Made by a program: the position numbers and the translations under genes | From: Planctomycetota bacterium | GTDB taxonomy: Bacteria; Planctomycetota; UBA8742; UBA2392 | Assembly: GCA_025993795.1 (NCBI GenBank) | Contig: JAMQHL010000017.1 | Coordinates: forward strand, 1-64,000 | Direction of reading: 5' to 3' | Length of the DNA: 64,000 nt | Part shown: piece by piece, positions 51,532-60,170 of the stretch | How positions within the stretch are numbered: position 1 is the first letter of the stretch | Layout: the number at the start of each line of letters is the position of its first letter | Notes under the pieces: generated by a model | Told to the model about the DNA's origin: nothing | Seen by the model: only the letters and a program-made list of their open reading frames with translations | Databases searched by the model: none

Positions 51532-53339
51532 GGCAACACCTCCGCACTTTGGGCCGCGCTGAGGTCGGGGCTGCGGGCGGGTGTGAAGCGGCCTTGCATT
51601 ACGTCGGCGGATTCCAGAATGCGGTAGCGGTACCCTTGCTCAACGAGGAAGAGCTGGCGATTGGCGCCGAATTCCTGGTCGCGGGTTTCGCGCGTGACCA
51701 GCGTGTAAAAGTGCGCGAGTTGTCCTTCGCCCTTGGGTCTCAAGATGCGCCCCAGGCGCTGCGCCTCTTCCTGGCGCGAGCCGAAGGTGCCACTCAGCTG
51801 GATCATCACGTTGGCGTCAGGCAGGTCGACTGCGAAGTTGCCCACTTTGCTTACCGCAAGAGCCTTGATCTCGCCTGCGCGGAATTTCGTGTACAGCTCG
51901 TCGCGTTTGCGGCTGGGCGTTTTGCCCTCGATCAGCGGCAGTTGAAAGCGTGTTGCCAGTTCATGCAACTGGTCCAGATACTGCGCGATCACGAGTATGC
52001 GGTCGCCCTGATGCAGCTTCATCAGTGCTTCGGCGACGTCGAGCTTGACCGGGTTTTCTGCGGCAATGCGGTATTGGTCGCGCTGGCCCGCCATGGCGTA
52101 GGGCATGCGTTGCGGGCCGGGCAGGTCTACTCGCACCTCGGTGCAGTCGGCTTCGGCGATCCAGCCTTGCTTTTCAAGCTCGCGCCAAGGCACGTCGTAG
52201 CGCTTCGGCCCGACCAGGCTGAACACGTCTTCTTCCAGGCCGTCCTCGCGCACCAGCGTCGCCGTAAGGCCAAGTCTGCGCCGCGACTGAATTTCAGCGG
52301 TGGCGCGAAACACGGGTGCCGGCAGCAGGTGGACTTCGTCGTAAATGATCAGGCCCCAGTCCGCGCGGTTGAAGATCTCAAAGTGGGGGAACTCTTCGCT
52401 CTTGCGCTTGCGATACGTGACAATCTGGTACGTCGCGACCGTGACCGGCGCAATCGCCTTGCGCTCGCCGGTGTACTCGGCGATCTGTTCTTCGCGCAGC
52501 GTGGTCTTGTCAATCAGTTCACGAATCCACTGGCGGACCGCAACCACGTTGGCCGTCAGGATCAGCGTGTGTGCCCTAACCAGCGCCATGGCGGCCATGG
52601 CTACAATCGTTTTGCCCGCGCCGCAGGGCAGTACTACGGCCCCGCTGCCGCCCCTTACACCGCCGCCCGCGTAGAAGACCTCGGCCGCCTCTTTCTGGTA
52701 GCGGCGCAGACCGAAGTCGCGCCCGCCGACGGTGTTGGTGCGCAACACAACGTCCAGCGGAGCACCAGGCGTATAGCCCGCCAAGTCCTCAACCGGAAAC
52801 CCCAGCTTGACGAGCGCCTGCTTCAGGTAGCCGCGGGCTGATTGGTCAATGCGCGCGGTATGCTCATCGACAAACTCGCCGAAGTAGCGCTCGACCGTTT
52901 TCTGGTGCGCCAGCATCTTCAGCAGCGTGGTGTCGTCGCTGCGCAACAGAAACCCCTGGTCGTCGCGCTCAAGCACCAGGCGGCCATAGCGGCTTATGTA
53001 TTCGAGCACTTCACTGCGTACGATGTCGGGCACCGCATAGCGCGAATAGCGTTCAAGTTGTTCCAGTATCAGCGCCGCCGTGATGCCGCTGGAGGCCGCG
53101 TTCCACAACGACAGCGGCGTGATGCGGTACGTGTGGATGTGCTCGGGGCTCTTGACCAGCTCAGCGAATGCAGCCAGCGCGTCGCGGGCCTGTTCATAGG
53201 CCGGGTGATCCACCTCAAGCATGATGGTCAGGTCGGCTTGAACGATTGCAGGTCCGCGATTGTCGGGCAAGTCAGTGTCCTTGGGCGAAAAATCGAACGG
53301 AACAGTGTAGCAGAGACGAGGCCGCCGGTCATGGCCCAT
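51528..53339 (-). CDS. XPB/Ssl2-type DNA repair helicase
   Basis: 603 aa. The N-terminal 200 residues match the bacterial XPB leader (QADLTIMLEVDHPAYEQARD, SPEHIHTYRITPLSLWNAASSG, LERYSRYAVPDIV). Helicase core: Walker A LPCGAGKT (about 237-244), DEVH (334-337), LTATLVREDG holding the XPB-specific RED motif (about 359-367), and a C-terminal lobe with QRLGRILRP motif VI. An SF2 3'-5' DNA helicase/translocase acting in the nucleoid. Start ATG 53339 lacks an obvious ribosome site; a nearby internal start is possible. First gene of a four-gene coupled operon. Confidence 0.92.
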   Translation of the reverse strand: MGHDRRPRLCYTVPFDFSPKDTDLPDNRGPAIVQADLTIMLEVDHPAYEQARDALAAFAELVKSPEHIHTYRITPLSLWNAASSGITAALILEQLERYSRYAVPDIVRSEVLEYISRYGRLVLERDDQGFLLRSDDTTLLKMLAHQKTVERYFGEFVDEHTARIDQSARGYLKQALVKLGFPVEDLAGYTPGAPLDVVLRTNTVGGRDFGLRRYQKEAAEVFYAGGGVRGGSGAVVLPCGAGKTIVAMAAMALVRAHTLILTANVVAVRQWIRELIDKTTLREEQIAEYTGERKAIAPVTVATYQIVTYRKRKSEEFPHFEIFNRADWGLIIYDEVHLLPAPVFRATAEIQSRRRLGLTATLVREDGLEEDVFSLVGPKRYDVPWRELEKQGWIAEADCTEVRVDLPGPQRMPYAMAGQRDQYRIAAENPVKLDVAEALMKLHQGDRILVIAQYLDQLHELATRFQLPLIEGKTPSRKRDELYTKFRAGEIKALAVSKVGNFAVDLPDANVMIQLSGTFGSRQEEAQRLGRILRPKGEGQLAHFYTLVTRETRDQEFGANRQLFLVEQGYRYRILESADVMQGRFTPARSPDLSAAQSAEVLP

Positions 53340-53463
53340 TGGGCGCTGTGCAGGCTAGAACGCGCGCGGGTTTTCACTGCCGTCGGGTCTTAGGGGCACA
53401 AGCACAGATCGGCCGACAGATTCGTCACAAACCGGCCCGGTGCATGCGTTTGGCTGCCTGAGA

Positions 53464-53499
53464 ACTGGCAGTATGCCAGTGGCAGTTGCTTGGCAACTG
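53464..53499. repeat. Two adjacent hairpins built on a CTGGCA / TGCCAG motif
   Basis: ACTGGCA-GTA-TGCCAGT (53464-53480, 7-bp arms) is followed by CAGTTGC-TTG-GCAACTG (53483-53499, 7-bp arms). Both arms share the GGCAGT/ACTGCC core, so they look like tandem related palindromes. Confidence 0.7.
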
Positions 53500-53647
53500 G
53501 CAATTGAGCGGTGCAGCCAATCTTACACGTCGGCCCCGAACCCACATATGCAGGGTTTCCGGTGCGTCGTGCCATTCGGCCCAGTCAATTGGCACGCCAG
53601 GTGCTTTATCCCCTTTGTCTGAGAAACGGTTTCTCGGGCAAGAGGGA

Positions 53648-53682
53648 GGCAGCCGGCGGTATGGCCCCACCGACCGGCTGCC
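53648..53682. repeat. Nine-base-pair hairpin
   Basis: GGCAGCCGG (53648-53656) pairs perfectly with CCGGCTGCC (53674-53682); the inner GGT/ACC bases can extend the stem. Confidence 0.7.
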
Positions 53683-53697
53683 ACGAATTTCCGGGGA

Positions 53698-53779
53698 CAG
53701 GTGCGGGCGGCCTTGAAGTTGGTTTCCAGATCAGCGCCGTGGGTTTCCGATTCATTGGGTGCATCGGCGCCCGCACCTG
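53698..53779. repeat. Element with perfect 12-bp terminal inverted repeats
   Basis: CAGGTGCGGGCG (53698-53709) and CGCCCGCACCTG (53768-53779) are perfect complements separated by 58 nt. The interior has two related segments (TTGGTTTCCAGAT and TGGGTTTCCGATT). The shape is that of a small palindromic or miniature-transposon-like element. Confidence 0.75.
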
Positions 53780-53863
53780 ACTCTGCTTTGGCTACGCGAT
53801 TGTAAGCATGGGCGTCAGTGCTTAACGTCTAGCTACCCTGACCCCGCTTGGGAGCCACAAGAA

Positions 53864-55057
53864 ATGAGAACATGGTTTCTGTTGATTGCGGTGTTGGCTG
53901 CCGCGCCACTGATGGCAGAAGACACTTCGCCCGACAACGCCGAAGAAGGCAAAGAACCAATCGACCCATGGGAAGACTTTGAAGTCGGCGACAAGACCGA
54001 CGGCGCCTACCTGCCGCTTACACTTGGGCGCGACCGCACCGGCCTTGGCTTGCGCACGCGCATGTCGTTCGGTTGGGACAGCAATGTGTACAAAGTAGAC
54101 CGCAATCAGGACAACGCGTTCTACCTGGACGGCGCGGCCTTTGGGTATGTCGGCGTAGATTTTGGTGCCGTGGCCCTGGGCGCGCGCGGCATGCTGGCCG
54201 GCCGTCTGCACTTCGGCGAGACAGACGCCGACATGTGGGACATGAAGCTTGGCGGGTTCGTAAAGCTGCCCTATGGGGGCGGCGGCTGGGGCTTCGGTAT
54301 CAGCGGCGACATTCTGTACCAGCAGTTGCAGACCTATGAGCTGCTGGGCCCGATCACGCGCCAGGACGACCTGCGCGCCGCAGGCGCAATTGCCCGCGCA
54401 TACGTCGGCTACAAATGGGGCGGGTTCATGATTCTTGAGCTCGGGTTCACGGGCAAGACCGAGGACTTCACCGAAGAGAGAGAACTGACCAGCGTCGACA
54501 ACTGGGAGATCGGGACAGATTTTTCAATCTGGTTCAACTTCTTCGACGTCATCGCAATCAAGCCCTACATCAAGTTCGACTACCAGTGGTTTCGAGACCA
54601 GTTGGACACCCAGGACGACGGCACACCGCTTTCGACCGAAGACAAAGTGCAGTTGCTCAAGTTCGACTATGGCGCCGATCTTGACTTGGATTTCGGTTTC
54701 ATCCGGGCCACGGCGCGCGCTTACAGCCTGCGCCAGGACGACAGCGCCGCAGGCTTCCTGCGCTATTGGCAGTACGGCATACGCGGTGCCATCGACTTCA
54801 TGATGGTTGGTGCCGTCAAATTGTCCGCCGGCGGCCATTTCTGGACGCGCGAGTACGACGACCGCGTTGACCTGGATACCGGCGAGCCCATGACGCTGTT
54901 CGAGCGCTACTTTTCAGCGTGGGTTGAGCTGTCATGGAACTTTTGGGAGTTCATGGACCTTGGTGCGCGCTACCGCTACTCGCGGCGCATCAGCGGGCTC
55001 AACAACGGCGGCTATGCTGACCACGACCTGAGCGTTTTCCTGGGGATCAGCTTCTGA
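53864..55057 (+). CDS. Outer-membrane beta-barrel protein
   Basis: 397 aa from ATG 53864 with GGGAG upstream. Signal peptide residues 1-18 (LMAED). Beginning with an acidic segment, the body alternates polar and hydrophobic residues with many Tyr, Trp and Phe and Gly turns (FGYVGVDFGAVALGARGML, YGIRGAIDFMMVGAVKLSAGGHFW), and ends in Phe (LGISF), all barrel hallmarks. Not a recognisable specific porin. Its stop overlaps the histidine-kinase start (TGATG), so the barrel is made with the two-component system and may be its sensed or controlled target. Confidence 0.75.
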   Translation: MRTWFLLIAVLAAAPLMAEDTSPDNAEEGKEPIDPWEDFEVGDKTDGAYLPLTLGRDRTGLGLRTRMSFGWDSNVYKVDRNQDNAFYLDGAAFGYVGVDFGAVALGARGMLAGRLHFGETDADMWDMKLGGFVKLPYGGGGWGFGISGDILYQQLQTYELLGPITRQDDLRAAGAIARAYVGYKWGGFMILELGFTGKTEDFTEERELTSVDNWEIGTDFSIWFNFFDVIAIKPYIKFDYQWFRDQLDTQDDGTPLSTEDKVQLLKFDYGADLDLDFGFIRATARAYSLRQDDSAAGFLRYWQYGIRGAIDFMMVGAVKLSAGGHFWTREYDDRVDLDTGEPMTLFERYFSAWVELSWNFWEFMDLGARYRYSRRISGLNNGGYADHDLSVFLGISF

Positions 55058-56370
55058 TGGTCAAAGGCCCGGGCAAACGTTCAGGACTGCTGCTTGGCTG
55101 GGCATTCTCGATGATTATGGCGGGCGCGCTGCTTGTCGGCGCGCTCGTTGCCTATCAGTTCATTCGCGCAGGCTACGAAGAGCAGCTTGAGCGCCGCCTC
55201 ATGAGTTATGCTGCAACTTCTGCCTCTGCGTTCAATTCCAATTCTCTCGAAGCAATCGACGGCCCTGACGACGAGATTCTTGACTCGTACGCGGGCCGCC
55301 TCAAGCGTCTGCAAGCCGCCAGTGGCGTGCGCCGCGCCGCAGTGCTGCGCAGCGACGGCGTGTTGATTTTTGACACCAACGATGGCGTCTGGGGCCAGCG
55401 GGACTACGCATTTGCCGCCGATGCCAATGAGCTCGAGCGTTGCTTTGCCGAGGGTCCGGTCGCCACCATCATGTACGAGGATGACTCGGGCCGCGTCTAT
55501 CGCAACGCCTTTGCCCCCGTCGTGACGCGCGACGGTGCGATCAGCAACTTCGCCGTCGCCGTTGAGCTTGAAGCCGACTACACCCAGAAGCTCGGCTACG
55601 TGCGCCTGACCATGGTACTCACGGTGCTGGGCGTGTTCTTCGTGACGCTGGGCGCCGCAGCCGTGCTTACACGCGCCTGGAACGCCATGCAGCGCGACCT
55701 TGCACGCCAGACACGCCTGGCCGAGCAGGCACAGTTCAGCGCGGGCATGGCTCACCAGATCAAGAACCCGCTGGCAGCGTTGCGCGGCTACGTCGAGCTG
55801 CTTGCGCGCAGCCTAACCGAGCCCATGCAACGCCAGATCGCCGACAAGCTGGTGAGCGAAATCAGCGCCCTTGACCGCGTCGTGCGCGACTTTCTGCAGT
55901 TCAGCCGCGGCGCCCACGGCAGCGTCGAGAAGCTGACCCTGGGTCAGGCCCTGCGCCCGGTGCTGGATGCCGCCCGTACCGCTGGCGGCGACAAGGTGAC
56001 GGTCCACGACCCGGACCTGCCCGACATCGAAGTCGAAGTGGACAGCACCGCACTTCGCGAAGCCGTCAGCAATGTCATGGTCAACGCCGCTGAGGCAATG
56101 CGCGAAGACGGCGGCGACTTGCGGGTGCGGGCGTCTGCCACCGGGCGGCAGGTGAGCCTTGAGATCGAAGACAACGGCCCCGGCATGCCCGACGATGTGA
56201 AAGCGCGGCTGTTCACGCCCTTCGTAACCGGCAAGGCAGACGGTACCGGCCTGGGGCTACCAATTGCCCGGCGGCTGCTGCGCGACATGGGCGGCGACCT
56301 GGAACTGATTAAGACGGGCGCGTCAGGTACGATGTTCCGCGCAACATTTCTGCGGGAGGCACAGGAGTGA
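55057..56370 (+). CDS. Membrane sensor histidine kinase
   Basis: 437 aa. Two transmembrane helices (about 13-35 and 186-208) flank a periplasmic sensor domain of about 150 residues. HisKA: FSAGMAHQIKNPLAALRGYVEL with phospho-acceptor H233. HATPase: NVMVNAAEAMRE (N box), DNGPGMP (G1) and GTGLGLPIARRLL (G2). This is the NtrB-like type that pairs with sigma-54 regulators. It overlaps the next gene by 4 nt (GTGA). Signal unknown; the outer-membrane protein upstream hints at envelope sensing. Confidence 0.92.
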   Translation: MVKGPGKRSGLLLGWAFSMIMAGALLVGALVAYQFIRAGYEEQLERRLMSYAATSASAFNSNSLEAIDGPDDEILDSYAGRLKRLQAASGVRRAAVLRSDGVLIFDTNDGVWGQRDYAFAADANELERCFAEGPVATIMYEDDSGRVYRNAFAPVVTRDGAISNFAVAVELEADYTQKLGYVRLTMVLTVLGVFFVTLGAAAVLTRAWNAMQRDLARQTRLAEQAQFSAGMAHQIKNPLAALRGYVELLARSLTEPMQRQIADKLVSEISALDRVVRDFLQFSRGAHGSVEKLTLGQALRPVLDAARTAGGDKVTVHDPDLPDIEVEVDSTALREAVSNVMVNAAEAMREDGGDLRVRASATGRQVSLEIEDNGPGMPDDVKARLFTPFVTGKADGTGLGLPIARRLLRDMGGDLELIKTGASGTMFRATFLREAQE

Positions 56371-57704
56371 GCAAACCGAAAGTGCTGGTGGTAGACGACA
56401 AGGCAAGTATGCGCGACATGCTGGCGATGGCGCTTTCGGCGCGCGGCATGGATGTCACACAGGCGCCTGACGGCCAGAAGGCGCTTGAACTTGCGGGTGC
56501 CACGGGCTTTGACGCGATTGTCAGCGACCTGCGCATGCCCAAGCTTGACGGGATGGGACTGCTGAAGGCGTTGGGCGCACGCCGTGAACCACCACCGTTC
56601 ATCATGATTACGGCACATGGCAGCGTGAAAGACGCCGTCGAAGCCATGAGCATGGGTGCCGCCGACTTTATCGAGAAGCCATTTGACCTTGCCGAGCTTG
56701 AGTTCAAGGTCGAACGCGCCATTGAAGAGGGCAAACGCGGCGAGCCATCACGACCGCCCGGCGCGCAGGTATTGCCGGGAATGATCGGCACCGCCCCGCA
56801 ACTGGCCGAAGTTGCCGACATCGTGGGCCGCGCCGCCCGCAGCACCGTGCCCGTCTTGATATTGGGAGAAAGCGGCACCGGCAAAGAACTCGTGGCGCAC
56901 GCGGTGCACCAGTTGTCGGCCCGCAAGGACAAACCGTTCATCGCCGTGCACGCGGGTGCGCTGGCGCCGGGCGTGCTGGAAAGCGAGCTGTTTGGCCACG
57001 AGAAAGGCGCGTTCACTGGCGCTGATGCCCAGCGCAAAGGGCGCTTTGAGTCAGCCGATGGCGGCACGTTGTTTCTGGACGAGCTTGGCGAAATCCCGCC
57101 CAGCGTACAGGTCAAGCTGCTGCGCGTGCTGCAGGACAAGACCTTCGAACGCGTCGGCGGCAGCCAGCAGCTGCGCAGCGACGTGCGTCTTGTGTGCGCC
57201 ACCAATCGTAACCTGCGCGAAATGGTGCGCGAGGGAACATTCCGCGAAGACCTGTTTTATCGCGTCAACGTGGTGACCGTCACGCTGCCGCCGATGCGCG
57301 AGCGCGCCGGCGACCTGCCCGCGCTGGTCCACCACTTCATGAAGCGTGAGAACTCGCAACTCGCCGTTCCAGATGAAACCATGGCGCGGCTCCAGCACTA
57401 TCACTGGCCGGGTAACGTGCGCGAGCTTGAGAACGTCATCCGCCGCTGCGTGGCACTGGCGCGGGGTGATGCCATCAAGCCCGAAGACCTGCCGCCCGAG
57501 ATTCTGCAAGCCACGCGCCTGCCGCCCGGAGAGACCGCGCCCCAGGGGCTGGTCGGTGACCTGGAACGTCACGAACGCAACGCCCTGATGAACGCCCTTG
57601 AGGATACCGGCTGGAACGTGTCACGCGCGGCGCGGATTCTGGGTGTGGGCCGAACTGCTCTGCAATACAAGATGAAGAAATATGGTCTCAAGAAGAGTGA
57701 TTAG
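56367..57704 (+). CDS. Sigma-54-dependent response regulator (NtrC family)
   Basis: 445 aa, GTG start at 56367. Receiver domain residues 1-120 with phospho-acceptor D54 in VSDLRMP. AAA+ domain 135-370: Walker A GESGTGKE near 168, GAFTGA from about 214 (contacts sigma-54), Walker B GGTLFLDELGE. C-terminal Fis-type HTH (NVSRAARILGVGRTALQYKMKKYGL). It activates sigma-54 promoters when phosphorylated by the upstream kinase. No -24/-12 promoter was found by eye in this operon. Confidence 0.94.
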   Translation: MSKPKVLVVDDKASMRDMLAMALSARGMDVTQAPDGQKALELAGATGFDAIVSDLRMPKLDGMGLLKALGARREPPPFIMITAHGSVKDAVEAMSMGAADFIEKPFDLAELEFKVERAIEEGKRGEPSRPPGAQVLPGMIGTAPQLAEVADIVGRAARSTVPVLILGESGTGKELVAHAVHQLSARKDKPFIAVHAGALAPGVLESELFGHEKGAFTGADAQRKGRFESADGGTLFLDELGEIPPSVQVKLLRVLQDKTFERVGGSQQLRSDVRLVCATNRNLREMVREGTFREDLFYRVNVVTVTLPPMRERAGDLPALVHHFMKRENSQLAVPDETMARLQHYHWPGNVRELENVIRRCVALARGDAIKPEDLPPEILQATRLPPGETAPQGLVGDLERHERNALMNALEDTGWNVSRAARILGVGRTALQYKMKKYGLKKSD

Positions 57705-58428
57705 GCTGTTGAGTGCGCTGCTGGCGGCGCTGCTGTGTTTCGGCGTGGTGAACGCCGACATGCAGCAGTTGAAGCGCGACATCGATGGTCTCAAGAAAGA
57801 AGTTGCAGAGGCGCAGTCAAAGCAGTCGCAAGCTGACAAGGCCCTGCGGGACAATCTGAATGCCCAGAAGTCGGCCCAGGGCAAAGATCTTGAGGCACTG
57901 AAGCAGGAGGCGCAGGCGCTGGCGCGCACCGCATATCGCAGCACGGAGGACGCGCGCGCCGCCACGCAGAAACTCGCCGCCAAGCAAGGCGAGCTGCGCA
58001 ATGAGGCGAGCAACCAGGCCGTGGCCCAGGTGAGCGCCGCCGGTGCCCTGGACGGCCGCGTAGACAGCGCGCGCACGGCGATTACGGACTGGAAGGCGGC
58101 AATCGGCGAGATCCCGCGCGCACCGCAGGCCCGCGACCTGACAGGTATTCCCGCCGACGACCGCGACGCATTTCGCAAGACCGACATCAGCCGCCTCAAG
58201 GACTACGAAAGCTGGGCCGAGTCCGAACTGAAACGCATAGACAGTGAAGTGAAGGCAGCAGACAAACTGGCCGGCTGGAACGTGGCAGCGGCCAAGAACG
58301 GAGCCAGCCTGACAAGCGAAGCCAAGTCACTGAAGACATCGCTGGATGCCCGGCGCAAGTCCGTACAGGCAGCACAAGCCAGCGCCAAATCCACCCGCGA
58401 AACCATAGAGAAGCAGTTAGGGCGGTGA
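57682..58428 (+). CDS. Secreted coiled-coil protein
   Basis: 248 aa from ATG 57682, overlapping the regulator's 3' end by 23 nt. Signal peptide residues 1-26 (VVNAD). Residues 27-125 are a heptad-rich coiled coil (MQQLKRDIDGLKKEVAEAQSKQ), then a short segment and a second helical region to the end. No catalytic motif or transmembrane segment after the signal. By position it belongs to the OMP-kinase-regulator operon and could bridge envelope layers. Family unknown. Confidence 0.75.
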   Translation: MVSRRVIRLLSALLAALLCFGVVNADMQQLKRDIDGLKKEVAEAQSKQSQADKALRDNLNAQKSAQGKDLEALKQEAQALARTAYRSTEDARAATQKLAAKQGELRNEASNQAVAQVSAAGALDGRVDSARTAITDWKAAIGEIPRAPQARDLTGIPADDRDAFRKTDISRLKDYESWAESELKRIDSEVKAADKLAGWNVAAAKNGASLTSEAKSLKTSLDARRKSVQAAQASAKSTRETIEKQLGR

Positions 58429-58750
58429 TCAGTGCGTCAGTCCGACGCCAAGCCACGAACGAAGGGCAAAGAAAAGTAGCCTGACCCTTTTTGACCCTTT
58501 TGTGACCCTTTTGACCCTTTTCCCTTTCTTGACCCCTGTTTCCTTTCTTGCGGAATCCGTTGTCCCGACCGGCCGCACGGTTGGTAGCATGGAAACAGAC
58601 CCCGAAGCCGCCATGAAGCAGCCGGGGCGGCCATGGACGCGACAAAAGTGTGAGCCAGAAGCAGCAAAAAAAGGAGCCTGACCCCGTTTCCGTTTGACCC
58701 CGTTTCCGTTCTGAGGACGAGTAAACTCTACAGCCGTACTCTCCCGTCCC
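58429..58750. other. Intergenic region made mostly of direct repeats
   Basis: 322 nt between the coiled-coil gene and the XRE gene. Besides the GACCC repeats (listed separately) I see no gene. It marks the transition from the conserved operon to the accessory island. Confidence 0.6.
58483..58710. repeat. Two clusters of GACCC-containing direct repeats
   Basis: Cluster 1: GACCCTTTT units at 58483, 58493, 58504 and 58513, then GACCCC at 58531. Cluster 2: two identical 15-nt units GACCCCGTTTCCGTT at 58680-58694 and 58696-58710. Each cluster is preceded by AGCCTGACCC (58478 and 58675 region). The units differ slightly between clusters. This is imperfect repeat DNA, not a CRISPR array, because spacers are only 1 to 2 nt. 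Confidence 0.75.
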
Positions 58751-58960
58751 ATGCTGGGAGCGGAACTTCGGAAAGCGCGGCAAGCGGCGGGGCTGACCCA
58801 GGAGAAGCTCGCCTTCAAGGCAGAGGTTCACCGGACCTACATCAGCATGTTAGAGCGCGGCCAAGGATCGCCGACCGTGGACACGTTGGTCCGCATCTGT
58901 AAGGCGTTGAAAATCCGCGCATGGGAAGTGATGCGACGGGTTGGAGAAGGCAAACGGTAA
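58751..58960 (+). CDS. XRE-family HTH transcriptional regulator
   Basis: 69 aa, only the DNA-binding domain: GAELRKARQAAGLTQEKLAFKAEVHRTYISMLERGQGSPTVDTLVRICKAL, the classic Xre/Cro helix-turn-helix. Small single-domain XRE proteins commonly control restriction-modification (C proteins) or defence genes. It is convergent with the PLD nuclease gene (52-nt gap), and by position may regulate the following island. Confidence 0.85.
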   Translation: MLGAELRKARQAAGLTQEKLAFKAEVHRTYISMLERGQGSPTVDTLVRICKALKIRAWEVMRRVGEGKR

Positions 58961-59012
58961 ACGCCCGAGTCAGCAGGTGACTCTCGGCGCAAGCGTCCGG
59001 CCTGTTTGCTGC

Positions 59013-60062
59013 TTACTCTCGACTGACCACCATCCCGAAGTGTTTCACAGCAGCGGCCTTGACGCCCTTGAAAGCCTTACGCTTCTCGTCAACCGCCAGA
59101 AACGTCCCTTGCGGCGAGCGCCATTCTTTTCCTGCAACTTTCATCGGGCGCGACGAGTTCCAGTCAATCCAAGCGACAGGAACGCGCCACTCATCAGGCA
59201 ATCCACCGCATATTTCGCGAAGCCTGTCGAGCCAGCCCCTCGGTGCGATGAAGTCTTCGCCGTTATCATCGCTCAAGACCTGGAGGTGCCCCGTTGCCAC
59301 GCCTGCTGCGACGACACCGACCTTCTTGGAGTACATCAAGATCACATCTCCGGGGCGAACCGCCTTCATGTCGTCCTCTCTTGAGAACTTAGTCCAACAA
59401 GCTGCGTAGCCTGTGTCCTTCATTGCCCGCTCACACCGAGCTGATGAGTCACCCCGGCGGTTCGTATTGCAGAGAAACAGGCGGGCGTCTTTACGAACCT
59501 TCATTGACCGCGCCCGCAGAAGCTCGGAATCAAATTCATGTTCCCCAACCACGTCACCGAGAGCTTTGAGTTTGCGTCGCGCAGCATTGGCGAGCTTCTC
59601 GCAACGAGCCAACTTCACTTCCGTAAGCGGCGAGGCGTGCCGCCACAGTTCGTCAAACCACTTCCCAAGGTCCACTGCGGCAGGGGGTGAAGCCTCAATG
59701 CCAGCTTCGATGTTGTGCCCCAGCCCTTTGCGGGTGAAGTTTGCAGAGGTGACGACGGCGTGCTCCTTGCCAAAGATGTAAACCTTGGCATGAAGCCGGT
59801 CGGAAACGTAACGTAGCTCAAATCCCATACCCATCAGCCTGCGCAAGGCCGATGGATTTGACGCGCCCGCTGCGATGTCCAGCGGGGAAAGGCGAGTGAT
59901 ACAGCGTGCCTTGCGCAGCCTTCCGTCTCGGATCAGTTCAGACTCCGTAATGTAGGGCGACACGATGCGAAGCTCTTCTCGCGTTTCATGGAGCATCCGC
60001 CGCAGTACATCCTGATGAGCTGACGGCCCAAGGATCACGCCCGATGACTTCGTTTTACCCAC
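59013..60062 (-). CDS. PLD-superfamily nuclease fused to a PUA/EVE-like domain
   Basis: 349 aa, GTG start at 60062 with GAGGGG upstream. Residues 10-135 form one phospholipase-D-type nuclease domain: LRIVSPYITESEL, H91-A-K93 in DRLHAKVYIFG, and SANFTRKGL with N108, as in NgoFVII-type restriction enzymes that dimerise to complete the site. From about 195 (ARLFLCNTNRRG..., VRPGDVILMYSKKVGVVAAGVATG, WRVPVAWIDWNSSRP) the C-terminal region resembles a PUA/EVE-like domain, a fold used to read modified bases. Inference: modification- or sequence-dependent restriction. Divergent from the helicase gene. Confidence 0.75.
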   Translation of the reverse strand: MGKTKSSGVILGPSAHQDVLRRMLHETREELRIVSPYITESELIRDGRLRKARCITRLSPLDIAAGASNPSALRRLMGMGFELRYVSDRLHAKVYIFGKEHAVVTSANFTRKGLGHNIEAGIEASPPAAVDLGKWFDELWRHASPLTEVKLARCEKLANAARRKLKALGDVVGEHEFDSELLRARSMKVRKDARLFLCNTNRRGDSSARCERAMKDTGYAACWTKFSREDDMKAVRPGDVILMYSKKVGVVAAGVATGHLQVLSDDNGEDFIAPRGWLDRLREICGGLPDEWRVPVAWIDWNSSRPMKVAGKEWRSPQGTFLAVDEKRKAFKGVKAAAVKHFGMVVSRE

Positions 60063-60170
60063 GCTTGCCCCTCTTTCTGAATGTCTTGCGTTGACAGTTG
60101 CTCGGTAGTTTGCATTTTGGTGTACCGTTCTCTACCCAGCACTTTTGTCCCCACGTCATTTAGGCCAACG

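Larger units (their letters stand above)
53340..53863. other. Hairpin-rich intergenic region without a supported gene
   Basis: 524 nt between the divergent XPB and outer-membrane-protein genes. No open frame in it has a convincing start or family. It contains at least five inverted repeats, listed separately, and a 15-nt palindrome GAGAAAC-G-GTTTCTC at 53621-53635 that looks like an operator. It could hold an untranslated RNA or a degenerate mobile element. Confidence 0.5.

Noticed and set aside
53425..53670. A minus-strand frame in the hairpin-rich gap at 53.3-53.9 kb
   Set aside because: Its sequence is largely made by the inverted repeats, the composition is not protein-like and no start signal is seen.
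58483..58710. Possible CRISPR array
   Set aside because: The repeated units are 8-15 nt with spacers of 1 to 2 nt, unlike any CRISPR, and no cas gene is nearby.
58196..58831. Minus-strand open frames across 58.2-58.8 kb
   Set aside because: They antisense the coiled-coil gene and translate the GACCC repeats; composition is low-complexity with no start signal.
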